From: Aphrophora alni
Taxonomy: Eukaryota > Arthropoda > Insecta > Hemiptera > Aphrophoridae
Assembly (NCBI GenBank): GCA_963513935.1
Contig: OY740771.1
Span: 15,952,954 to 16,016,953 of the forward strand
Length of the DNA stretch: 64,000 nucleotides
Reading direction: 5' to 3'
The notes under the pieces were generated by a model that ran no database searches, was not told the origin of the DNA, and was given only the letters and a program-made list of their open reading frames with translations. Positions 1 through 11,800 of this stretch are shown here, one piece after another. Numbering within the stretch: position 1 is the stretch's first letter; each line of letters begins with the position of its first letter. The position numbers and the translations under genes were made by a program.

Positions 1-240
1 GAAATTGTAGTCACATATATTTAAAACTATTCTTTGAAGGAAATCTTCACGTCATACACAAAACACAAACACAACACAAAATCCCTGTACACAACAATTA
101 CACACATACGACATTTCACGTATTCTTCGGTATCTTCAGGTGTTAGTAATTGTTGTGAACAGGATTTTGTGTTGTGTTTTGTGTATATATGAAGGTTTCC
201 TTCAAAGAATAGTTTTTTAATATATTTGACTACAATTTCC
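1..240. repeat. Imperfect inverted repeat (foldback), touching the window edge
   Basis: The segment starting GAAATTGTAGTCA at position 1 returns as its reverse complement at about 147-240. The arms are roughly 95 bases with a few mismatches and a loop of about 45 bases. The arms include AACTATTCTTTGAAGGAAA and its complement TTTCCTTCAAAGAATAGTT. The structure looks like a small foldback or MITE-type element and may continue left of the window. The open frame on the minus strand here is a by-product of the repeat. Confidence 0.7.
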
Positions 241-1089
241 TGTGGACGTTCAATTTTCTTCAATGTATAAGGTGGGTGAAATCTATTAAGCAACTTTTAA
301 TTATAAAATTTACCCCATGTATAAAGTCTTTCAAGGTTAATATTATCAATCTGTTGAAAAATGTTTATCTTAATCAAATTAGTGTCAGGATTAGACTAGT
401 TCGCAAACTCATTTAATGACATGCCTACCCCAACTGGCGAACCAAATGTGATACCCCGACTGGGTAACGTTTCTTTTAAAAAATACTCTTATACAAAAAC
501 TGAATGCACATAAACATGGACAAAAATCTTTATGCCAGAGTTAAACAATGATAATGTGTGCTAACGTATATTCTAACTCCTACAGAAAATACAAGCTGTT
601 AGGAAGACTGACATTCTGTAAAATAGCACAAGGAGTCTTAAACATACTACATAAGTGTAAAATCTAGACCTTATAATAGTCTTATACTTGAACATTTCAA
701 TTAAATTTCAAACTCGGTAATGTCAATCATAAATTATGAACAGCTGTGTTTATCATAGTCATAAATAACAGTTATTTATTAATTTCTTCATTATATTCAA
801 GGAAGTGGATTTAGAACTGAGAGATTTTCATAGAAATTGTTTTTAAAAAAGTGGAAATGTTGAAGACAATTGTGTAAATATTGTTTCAGTTGTCATCATT
901 TGAAAACACTCATGGTGAAACTTCATATCCTACGTTATCAAACATTCATATTTTTAACGTTCAAAATTTTAACAAATATATAAATTTTGTTGGCATTAAT
1001 TTTTATTTGTTAGATAAATAAATATAGCCTACTCAGCTGATCTGAAAAAGTGTGAATTTAATTTATGTATCAAGTTGATTTATTTATAT
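241..1089. other. AT-rich intergenic sequence, nothing recognised
   Basis: No coding exon, RNA gene or clear repeat was recognised. Composition is AT-rich, with short homopolymer runs only. Confidence 0.5.
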
Positions 1090-1090
1090 A

Positions 1091-1492
1091 TAGGGTGTTC
1101 AAAAAATGTCGTGTTAAACTTTAAGTGATAGTTATATAGGTATAAATTTAAAACAAAAGTTCCTACAAACATATGTCTGGAAATGGGTTTTTTCTACCTG
1201 TAGACAAATTTGTGTTTTAAAAAAATTATAATTTTGAAATTATTAAAACTCAAAATTTGGTATACACAATTTGTATGGAACGGTTTATCAGTTATACCAA
1301 GAATCACAACTTTATCTCATACATGTGTATATCAAATTTCGATCAGAAATCTTAATAATTTCAAAAGGTATAACGCTTTCAATATGGTCGACAGATGCAA
1401 AACAATGTGGACAATTTTAGGACCTTTTCCTTTATTTACTCACATAATCACCACTTAAAATTTGGCACGATATTTTCTGAACACCTTGTATA
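1091..1492. mobile_element. MITE-like element with about 30-bp terminal inverted repeats
   Basis: The left end reads TAGGGTGTTCAAAAAATGTC. The right end, read as reverse complement, gives TACAAGGTGTTCAGAAAATA, so the two termini match over about 30 bases with few differences. The element is about 400 bases, flanked by TA-rich sequence, and has no credible coding capacity. It is most likely a non-autonomous DNA transposon; the superfamily is undetermined. Confidence 0.6.
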
Positions 1493-2384
1493 CAGATCGC
1501 CAGTTGTATAATTAATACAACACATTCAGGCTTTTTTTTACTGGTTGCTTAAAGACGAAAAACCTATTGGACAGTCGACTTGAAAAAAACTAGTTAGCAA
1601 GTGTAACCATGATACTTATACAGTACCATATACAACCACATACTCTAAATGTAATTAATAACCCCTTGAGCTTTGTATATAAAGAGGTCTTATCCAGCAG
1701 GGACATTTGTTTAAAACAATTGTTATGCAGGTTTTCTGAACTTTGTAAATGTGTATGTCACTACTTTTTGTACGTCAGAGAGACCCTAATAGGCCTTGTA
1801 GATGTGTATATATTGAAGAATCTCCACTCAATTCGTTTAAATCAGTGTCTCAGTCGCAGCAGGCCTCGAAGTACGCATATGTGAAAAATCCTCCACTCAC
1901 TACACTCTTGTCAGTGACTCGACTCCGCCAGATAACGTACTATACAATTTTTGGGAGGTCAGGATTGAAAATTACATTTTTCACAATAACTTCACTATTT
2001 GTCAATATTATTTGTTAGTACCATTAAATGTAGAATTGGAAGTGCAAATTTTATTTAATCTAGTGTGTTGAATAACAAACTCATGAGATACAAACGAAAC
2101 AATGTTTAAAATGGCCACCATTTTGACATTTCAATTCAATTCTTCTGAATATATAAGTCTATGTATTCATGTATAAGTCTATGTATGGAGATTATGTCCC
2201 CATACCAAATTCATGTTGCTCTTGTAATTTTTGTGGCCACTAACGTATTAGTGTACAGCATGTTAAAAATGACATTTTCGGTTTCCTGAGACCATGAAAC
2301 ATGAAGATAAGTCAAAAAATGGAGTAGAAATATTTTGTGATTACCAAACTTACATAGAAGTATAAAAAGAGCATAAAATAAAGA
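1493..2384. other. AT-rich intergenic sequence without a supported gene
   Basis: Two overlapping plus-strand open frames at 1609-2018 lack coding character, splice support or recognisable motifs. Nothing else was identified. Confidence 0.45.
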
Positions 2385-2592
2385 CACCTAGCCCTCAAAT
2401 ACACTAATAACTTCAAAGTCATAAGAGAACAAAAGTTGCTCAAAAGAGGCCTGACTCATACCTGGATCAACATCTTTTAGCATGTAATCTTGGGTTAGAG
2501 CCTTCTCTTTCAAATTTTCAGGTCTCTTTTGACCAACTCTCGTTCTTTTCTTACCCTGACACTATTAGAGTATTCGAGAGCTGGGAATCCTT
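2385..2592. repeat. Inverted pair of a dispersed repeat family (TATTAGAGTATTCGAG family)
   Basis: The plus-strand arm begins near CCTAGCCCTCAAATACAC. The minus-strand arm ends at ACTATTAGAGTATTCGAGAG. They are diverged copies of one sequence in opposite orientation. Related copies occur near 8400-8600, 19270-19345, 21565-21740, 63035-63290, 63545-63700 and 63870-63925. The class is unknown. Confidence 0.5.
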
Positions 2593-4221
2593 TAATTTTA
2601 TTTTATTCCTTTTTTTTACAAGCCGATGATAACCAAGAAGTTTTTGGTTTTAAACAATAAGGAAAAAGACGAAACATATTTTACTCTTTTATATATATAT
2701 ATATATATATGGGAAAATAAAAAGTATTATAAATAAATCGTTTGTTATACAAATTTTATAACAAGATGTGCATGTGTAATATTAAATACAAGATCAAAGA
2801 AACATTTTTAACAAGAATTAAAAAATTGTAAGGAGATAAGAAAATATTCAAAACCTTGTGATATATTTCGATACATAATTGTACATAAATTAATTCACAT
2901 CATTATACGCAACAAACATTTGGTTAAACTCGTTGTTCAAAGTTGTGTGTTCTGTAGGTAAACATGTAGTGGTATTGATCAATGACTAGGTTTAATGTTC
3001 ATACTACAAATGAAATATAGTTCTGATGAAATGTGTGTTTCAACAGATGTTTTAAGTGCTATGTAATGGCATAAATTCATAGGTCACATACATGAAATAA
3101 TGTAGATTAAAGTGAATTCGATGAAATAATAATTACTTGAAATTTATTAGAAAGTCTAATATTTACAATATTGATTCAAATTTGAGTTTGTGGGGTCAGA
3201 CATATAATTATAGCCCTGTCATTTTGGAAGAAAAAGTCTTATGTAAAATTGGAAGGAAAATACTGCAAGTTTTTTTTTGGTTTGTTTTTTGCAACAGTTG
3301 TGCTATGACTTGTAGAATAATAATCCATTTGTAGCCGATTGATTACAAGTAATAATAATATTTTATTATCATTAGGTACATGTAGTACTATAGACTTTGT
3401 CAACATTAACATTAAACAAACACCAGGTTCAAAAAATCTGCACATTAAACTATTTATGATTCTGAGACATCAACATGCACACATTTTTTAAACACTGGTT
3501 AAAATTTTATATCACCATTATTAAGTCTATAAAATTCTTGTTTTAATGAATAAAAGGGATTTTCGACAAACCAAGCATAAATTGTTTTCATATTGTGACT
3601 AATATTGGTAGAATCAAAATTGTGACTAATCTTGTTGTGAGCTTTTAACCCTACCGATAAATGACAATTTGATGATTTCTGTAGTCTATAGTATTTTTAA
3701 TTTATTTCCATTTTATTCCTCGTATTATATGAATGAATATCATGTCTCTTGGGTAGTCCGTCTAAGTTTACTTATCATATATTTAACCACTCCATAAAAG
3801 TATAAATTCATAACTGTCAGATTATTAAAATGTACAAATAGAGGTTTATAGGGTATTCTTCTGTGAGATTTAGTTATCGTTCATACCGCTTTCTTTTGCA
3901 CAATTAATACGTCTCTAATTCTGCAGTTGTTTCCCCACAATACAAGACTGTAATAATGGAATGAAAGAATGCAAAATAAATATTCCTTAAATATCCTCCA
4001 CTAATAACATCGAAAAACCTATATTTAATAGGAAGATAACTTTTGAAAGTTTAGCTAGTCACAATTAAATGTGCATACAGTACTTGTAAAAAATTTAATT
4101 GTAGTAAAATTCCTGGTTTTAATTTGTACTAAATAACTAGTTATAACCCCAATTTATGAAAAAATAAAGATGCTGGGATTAAAATGTTCCAATAACTTAG
4201 ATCTATTAAAAATCAATTTTT
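2593..4221. other. AT-rich intergenic sequence with a short TA microsatellite
   Basis: A (TA) run of about 18-20 bases lies near 2691-2710. The open frames at 3137-3445 lie on both strands over the same bases and show no protein family signal. No gene is supported. Confidence 0.45.
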
Positions 4222-4860
4222 ATTTTCTCACATATACATAATACAGAGAAAATAATGTAATGGGTCAAAAAAACTGACGTAGAGTTTTATACAGACCCCC
4301 ACCCCATCAAATAATAAAAATGTGGTTGTTTATGCATTTGTCCACAGCCCAATCTGGTGGACCGATTTTAATCCAATTTTTATATTTTAACCTCATGACG
4401 TTTCTCATTTTTGTATAATTTAAAATTTGGAGGTAGCTGCCATAAAAAAAAATATAAATTGTAATGAAATTACAATTTTCTTAAAATTGTGTCTTAACGG
4501 TTTACTCATGTGTAGCCTCTAAAGACTCAAACAAACCATATTAGGTCCCATCTTTTGAAAAATATCAGTTCAGGAGATATCAGTAAAAATATAGAACAAA
4601 ACGGTCATGAGGTTGTTTATAAAATATGTAATTTCTCAAAATTGATTCTAACAAATTTTAGAAAAATGTAAATATTAATGACTCTAAACCAGTGTACAAA
4701 TCACAAGTAAAAAAAATATTACAGTTCAGAAATAATTGCCAAAAATAAAAATGACTGCCCTTATTGAAACCTTGATTTTAATCAAATATAACTTATGCTG
4801 AGGATAAAGCAAAAACAAAGCAAATTTACGCCATATTTAAATATATTTTTCAGAGAGAGT
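4222..4860. repeat. Dispersed repeat, type beginning TTTTCTCACATATAC
   Basis: Parts of this stretch recur near 25700-26000 (sharing AATCACAAGTAAAAAA and TATTACAGTTCA), near 36930-37110, near 37620-37760 and near 38965-39270 (sharing CTCACATATAC and ACCGATTTTAA- or AACCAATTTTAATC-like text). No coding frame survives. It is probably an old non-autonomous element or part of a longer retroelement. Confidence 0.45.
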
Positions 4861-6605
4861 GTAAATATTCATTTTTTACTATACTGACAACACTATACTG
4901 AAGAGACCTTTTTACAGACGAATAGTTTTTTTGGACCGTATTATGATTGTGAATATGGTGTATCACAAAGTTTGTGTACTGTTTACACGATTTTTTCAAC
5001 AATGTGGCTCAAAAATTTATAAAATAGCTTTCCAATAGTTACTAAAATGCAATAGTTATACAACTTACTCGGAAAACTAATGTCATCTTTACAAATCATT
5101 CCATAAAAACTGAAAAACCATCAATTTTTCTAGGTTTAAATTTGTTTACAAGTAATATTCTTAATCGTCAAGCAATGAACGGATTATTCTACTAGCCTAA
5201 ATGCATTACAAACAAAAAATCAGTTTATGCTGTATTTTCTGAACGTTCCCTTTAATTGCTGGAATATAGGGTAACTCATATAAAAAATGTAAAACTTTTG
5301 AAAGTGTTTTTAGGACAGTCCTAAAGAAGATAAAATTTGAAAATAGTCAGATTTTGATAATATCATCAACATCACAATTTAGACTTTTGTAAAAATTCAG
5401 CCAATGCCAGTCAATTTCTACAATTCAATCTGATCTGAAAGTATCATTTAAGTTAAATGAGCAGTTCCTAGTTTTCAATAGCAATAGTAAATTTGAAAAT
5501 CACTTATTGCAGGCTAATAATGATTTAAAATGTTTAATTTAATAAAATAAATCTTTGACACGTCATCGGGTAATGTCAAGTTAGCACATCAAATTCCCAT
5601 TACTATCATTCTATCTCTAAGGATTCACTATTAATTGTACCTCTCCACTTTCCTCACAATGCTAAGACAACACAAAACTTTGTTAAACCCCTGGATAAAT
5701 TGAACTCAGAACATCGTGCACACAAAGTGAGACGATTTACTATGTCAACTGATGGATTTAAAGTTGCACCCAACTCTTCAACAAATTGTAAATAGTAATA
5801 ACAAATTCCAAAACCTTCAAAGAAGTGCAAATTGACTTCTTAACAGATTTAGATGAAATTCAGTGTTCTTGTATTTTTTAGAAATATTAAACTAAACCTC
5901 ACGTAATTTTTTGTCTAATTTGAATGCAAATTAAATCCAGGGGAACAATTTTAGAATGATGCAATGGTTATAGATTTTGGTAATGGGATGACAGGGATTA
6001 TATAATTATGATTATGTAAATAATTGTTAAACTTGTGGTTAGGTAAGCGTGTGGGCCGTTAATTACATGACCCATTATCGCAATAAGCATTCCAGGTCAC
6101 CGACACACTAAGCTTGCTTTATAATTAGTTTAAACAATTAATAATTATACCTATAATACTAATCTAGTGATTACTTATGTATTACCAATTGGCTAAGAGG
6201 AAACATGGCCTGCTTCAAAGATTGCGTAACGCTTGTCGGTCATAACTATCTCTGTTACAATTAATAAACACGAACACTAAATAATCCACACTCCTCTGGA
6301 TCATTAGACCCATCCAAATGGTCTTAACCAACTATTTATAAGGATATTAAGTTTAATTCTATTTAATCGGTCGCCAGTAAAAAAACTCCGACCCTCCGAT
6401 CATTGCTTTGCATTGCCTGTCTCGCACTTCTGACCAGGACCGTCTCCTTGTGCATGGCAAATGAATCACAGCCAACACTTATTAACGCGAGGGTTCGAAT
6501 TGTGGCTTAATGCCACAATGTGATTATATATTAACAAATATTATTAAACTAAATTTCTCTATTATTTTGTTGTCCAAGTAAACAAATTATTTTAATTTTC
6601 CTTAC
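4861..6605. other. Intergenic or intronic sequence left of the last visible exon of the GIN1-like gene
   Basis: If the GIN1-like gene continues leftward its next exon must lie here or beyond the window. I searched the minus strand for a phase-1 exon continuing an integrase zinc-binding domain (His, then Cys-x2-Cys) and found none. A slightly GC-richer block at about 6360-6530 is unexplained. Confidence 0.4.
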
Positions 6606-6714
6606 CAGTGCCTTTGATTATATGTATATTTTTTAACATATCTTGTTGGTCTTCTTTTTTCATCACAACTAGTTTTGGTTGCTTTCGGCCATGATAAAGT
6701 TTTCCATCAATTAT
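6606..6714 (-). CDS. GIN1-like gene, exon 4 (last visible)
   Basis: A TTTCAG acceptor precedes ATAATTGATGG and a GTAAGG donor follows GGCACTG. The 109 bases encode IIDGKLYHGRK...IHIIKGT plus one base. This is the part that looks most like the start of an integrase zinc-binding domain. The downstream exon was not found. Confidence 0.65.
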
Positions 6715-8757
6715 CTGAAAAGAAATATAATTTTAATTAATTCCCACTGCATAAAATTATTTGAATTAGGTTCATGTCAACAAATTTATATAAAAGTATG
6801 TTTATGAGGGATCTAAATCACTGTACCCACCATTTCCTGATTAGACATTACTTATTTGAATTTTCTTGATTTCATTGGGGACTGAAAATGGATTCACTGT
6901 TTAGATTGTTCCCTGAACCTAACCCATGTCTCATATCCAATAAAATTACAATACTCCACTTTCATCATTGAAATACAGAAAAGTCAAAGCCAACCCCCAT
7001 TCTTTGATTTTAAGATGATCACGCAAGTACAATTTGACAATAAAAATCAATATAAAGTGATTCTATAAATCAAGGAAATCCTCTAAAAGCTTAGAAATTG
7101 TGAAAGTGTCTTTTTTACATATAGTGTGTGTCAACCTTTTGAACCAATTCATCAGTCACAACTGAATGAGGTCCTTTTCCTATTCTGAACAAACATCCCT
7201 GAATTTGATGCAACACTTTCTCGCAGTATTGTTATCCCATAATATTATTGCCATAAACTCGACATAGGTGGTGTTAGGATTTAGGGTAATATTAGGGTTA
7301 GGTTAGATAGTTTGGTAGATAAATTTTATTCTAAGTCCATATGACAATTGCTAGAGCATAAACAATAGTTCCAATTGCAGAAAGTTAGGCAATTCCTGAA
7401 TTGAAAATTCCTAACGTGTATACAGAGATGCTGAGAGTATTTAGAAAGAGGCATATATGAGGTTGGGATCAATTGTAAGCACACAGAACACTCAGCAGAC
7501 AAGCCAATGTTACGGTAGATTATCGGAGGGGCTCAGCAGCTGAGGATTGTCAAGCAAAGCAGCCATACGAGTTGACATAACCAGCAGGAATCCTTCAATC
7601 TGGAAACTATGGCCTCTGGCACAATTGGGACTACACACAAAGAGATTCCAAAATGAGTAACCTTTGTATGTACTTTATTCTTTTGAGTTCGAAGCTTGTA
7701 TGAATCTGCCTAAACGATGAAAGATTATATTAACTATAATTCTTGCCACAACATTGTTTATGCTAACTTAACTCTACCCTAAACCCTAATATTACCGTAA
7801 ATCCTAACAGTGGCGATGAATAAAAGCAACATTCTGTCCTGCTTCCAGATATCGAATCACCATAAAAATTGCAATCACAACTGCAGATGGTTGCAATAAA
7901 AAAGTCTTTTTTAATTCACTCCCTACTAACACAACAAAACAAATGGATTGAAAATTGATATGTGTTAAGGTTAAAGTTACTGAATGCAAAACAATATATG
8001 TTGCTATGGTAACCAGCTTGAATTTACCAGTCGATCTGAAGTTAATTTTTTAATACTCATATTCATTTACTTGCATCTTCATTTCACCATGATGCTGGAT
8101 TTTTCAAAGAACAGGGTCATTCAAAACAAATTTAACAGATAATGGAGAACCAGAATACCATATATTCCAGGATTACAATACAATCTTATAAATATAATAC
8201 AGCAGCGAGCTAAAGAGTTATCACTTCTCAACAGTCTTATTGTACTGATCTATATATAAGTAACGATTATCTCAAATTTAAAAACTGGGAAAAGTAAACC
8301 GTTGTTATGATATACAATAAAACTGAGCGGTCTAATTTTTGCTGTCCAGATCATATGCAGTTTGCTTGTGCAGAAAAACCTTTCAGAACTTTATATAAAA
8401 AAAAGAAGAAGATAACACCAAATAAAGCCCTTAAATACTCTAATAGTATCATGATTGGAAGAAAACAAGAGTTGGTCAAGAGAGACCTGATAGGAAAAGC
8501 AAAAGAAAGGTATTTAACCCAAGACTACATAAAAAAAGGTGTAAACCCAGCTCATTTCAGGATTGCCACACCGATTATACAGGTAAGCCCATGTGGGGTA
8601 TCTCAATGGAGCCTTCTCTAAGCCCCAAAAGGTCTCTTTAACAACAGCTCTGAAAGATGTCTGTGAGAGGTATGCCAAGCACCTGAGAGTTGTCTCACCA
8701 TAAGAGTACTTTTACATCTGTGTTCAGACTGTTGCTGTTCAAATGTGGCAGTCCGAC

Positions 8758-8810
<53 letters not shown>

Positions 8811-11800
8811 TAGATTTTGTATGGACAGGAGACAGGCTTACCTTGGAAAGTGGTCCTTGGTATTACCTAATAGTACATAAGTAAGAAAACGCACACACAA
8901 AAACACTAAAGTTCTGAAATATTTCATAAACACTGTTCACTTTCTCAATCAGTATAGTAAAGAAGAAAACTGGTGTGTTCTGGTGTTTTTTTGTGTGTTT
9001 TTTTGTGTTTTCTTACTTGTGCACAATTAGGTAATACCAAGGACCACTTTCCAAGGTAAGCCTGTCTCCTGTCCATACAAAAATCTAACCAATCTAATAG
9101 GCTATGTGCCCGATTAAATTCTAACCTATATATATAAGTGTATAATGGGTATGTTGAAAATGTAAGCTCCTCTTTCGGTTCCATTCTAATCTGTAATCTG
9201 AAATAAGACCACTCTTTCCCTTTCTCCCAACTGTCCTAAAGGTTTTATAAAAAAACCAACATAACCGAAGTGCAAACAAGTCTCCATTCATCTCTCTTAT
9301 CAAAGATTTGTTAACATGAAATTTGCAGATGTTCTGCCTGCTAATCTCTCACAGTGTTAATAACTACTATAAAATGGTCAACCCAATATTTCCCAAAAGC
9401 TGTTTTAATTTACTAGAAGTGACCGCTTTGACAAAGAATTATAATAAATTAGTAAATCAGTAACCGATGTATCTGGAGTTTACTTAATATGATTCATTAA
9501 ATGGAATAATATTGATTCTTATAATCCTCTTATTATTATGTGGTATCATTACTTTATCAACCACAATTCTTTTAAAAACAAGTGACTTGCAACTTTGTTG
9601 AGCTTTCATAAAATAATTAATGATTTTCAAACAAAAAACATATTGTTTATTTATCCTAGAGAAGATGATTTGTAACCTGCTTAGAAAACACATGCTTTTA
9701 GATTATGCTTAACTGACTTTACAAAAATGTTTCTAAAATACAAAACCAAAGCTTTGTATGTTTTCATTTACACAAAATATGGTTATTTATAAATCTCTTC
9801 TACTATAATTGCAAAAGCATACAAAAATGTAGTAAATTTAAAAGTACCAATGCTGCCATTTTTCAATGTTATTATAATTTATTATTTTATTTAGAAATAA
9901 AACTGATACACACTAACCGGGTTGTTTATAACCAAATAAATTTCATACTTAAAATTATCTAAATTCAATACTTACTGAATAATGTTGTGCTCGTTTTCGT
10001 AAATGTTTTTTATAATTATCTGAAACACCATGAGGAAATTCTTCTGAAGACAAATAACACTGTATCTCTCGATAATATTGAAAATCATCTTCAGGAAAAG
10101 TAGGTTCAGGCGACGATTCCACTTCATTATTTATAATCATAATATTAGGATCTTGAAGTTGTGAAGTCTCTATATGTACTGTAGGCGCAGCAGGAGGGTT
10201 GTATGTTTGTTGCAGAGGTACTGGTGCTAGATGTAATGTCTGTCCTGTATTTAAATAAGGATTATGTAAAGTTTGGTTAGGCGTAGTATAATGGTGAAGA
10301 GCTCCTGTAGGTACATTCATAGGTTGGTACAATGTGTGACCAGACATTAGATTTGAGTGTTGGTGTAACTGCTGGTTTTCGTATGTCACTGCCTAAAAAA
10401 AAAAAATATTTCAATTAATTTACATTTTGAGAATTTTCCCCAACAATTTTACACTACACGCCAACTCAGATATGCCTAACCTATAGATTAGAGTTGATCA
10501 CTCTTTAATGTACACTAAAATTGTTTCATATTCCATATGCAAGATCAAAAATTGAGTACACTTCAATAATAGCCTATAAATGATGGATTTATACAATTCA
10601 ATTCCCTCAGATGTTGACATTTTTTATGACAGTTTAGAATAGTTTAATATTATTAAGTGTTTACAGTCTGTAAGTAGTTAGATGGGGGAACAGTTATTTA
10701 TTACTATTATCAGATGATTGACCATTACCCATGAACTCTCATTGTATGATGCTTTTCTTTTTATTTGCTGGATACCCATGATGAAGTAACTTTTTATTTG
10801 TCTACACTGATAAGTTCATTACAATCACTCAAACTGGTTGTGTATAGGCCTATGTTAATCTTATTTTCTTCTTGCCTGGGATATCCCTATCTACTGTATT
10901 TATAATAATTGTTTACTACTTTGATTTCTAAACATAGGCTATAATTTTGAAATTGGTCGAAAATTATTCTGAAATACTTTATCTTAAGTACTTTTAATAT
11001 ATTTTTTGGCTGTTGAGATATTGTTGTTTATTTTGTTTTTCGTTCAATTTAGTTATATTTTCTTTTTATTAACTGCTTCATTATAATTAGGTTTAAACCT
11101 CTAATGGAAAGTGAAACTAAATTTATTTTATAATATTATATTATAATATTTATTCGGACATTTGCCATCATTTGTGTATACAAAATAAAATTAATACCCA
11201 ACATTTTGAGAGTATAAATCAACTCTTGTTATCAAGTGTGAAACTAGAACATACAAAGAGAGAAAAAACATCAACATAGGCCTATCCATGTTGGAAACTA
11301 AAACTAAATATATAATCTAAGAAAAGTACTTAGGCCTAAAACTTGTCCTGAGCAGTTGAAGCTAATAAGAAATCCCTGAACCACAAATCTAAAAATACTT
11401 TTATAAATTTATACTAGCACGATGAAGGACACTATGGTTTCACACTTGCTAACAACAGTTGATTGACGGCAAATGTCTGAACAATGAACAAACCATATTA
11501 ATAATATGAATAATCCATCATTATCAAATAACTTTAAAAGCAGAATTATTAATGTCTGTGATATTGTACCTAGTTAAAAGAAAATACCACCAACCAAGGT
11601 GTAGGTCGAGGATTTTATAAGAAGTTAGTCTATAAATAATAATTTCTCAACAGTTTTTCTACGTAAACACTTTCTTTTAAAATTGTTGTCTATGTGCCCC
11701 AAAATGTTTCCTTTAGTTTTCACCATGTAGGGAATTTATGTTGACACTAATAGGTGCATCCTGTCAGATTGAAGTTTACCGTAATGATAGCAATGGTGAG

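Noticed and set aside
1609..2018. Overlapping plus-strand frames of 89-91 codons
   Set aside because: No protein family features and no splice context.
6480..6520. GGGTTCGAAT near 6492, like a tRNA T-loop
   Set aside because: The flanking bases do not form the T-stem and no A-box, anticodon arm or acceptor stem could be placed upstream.
8307..8621. 104-codon open frame, longest in its neighbourhood
   Set aside because: It lies on a repeat present in several broken copies in this window, so it is treated as transposon-derived and not as a host gene.
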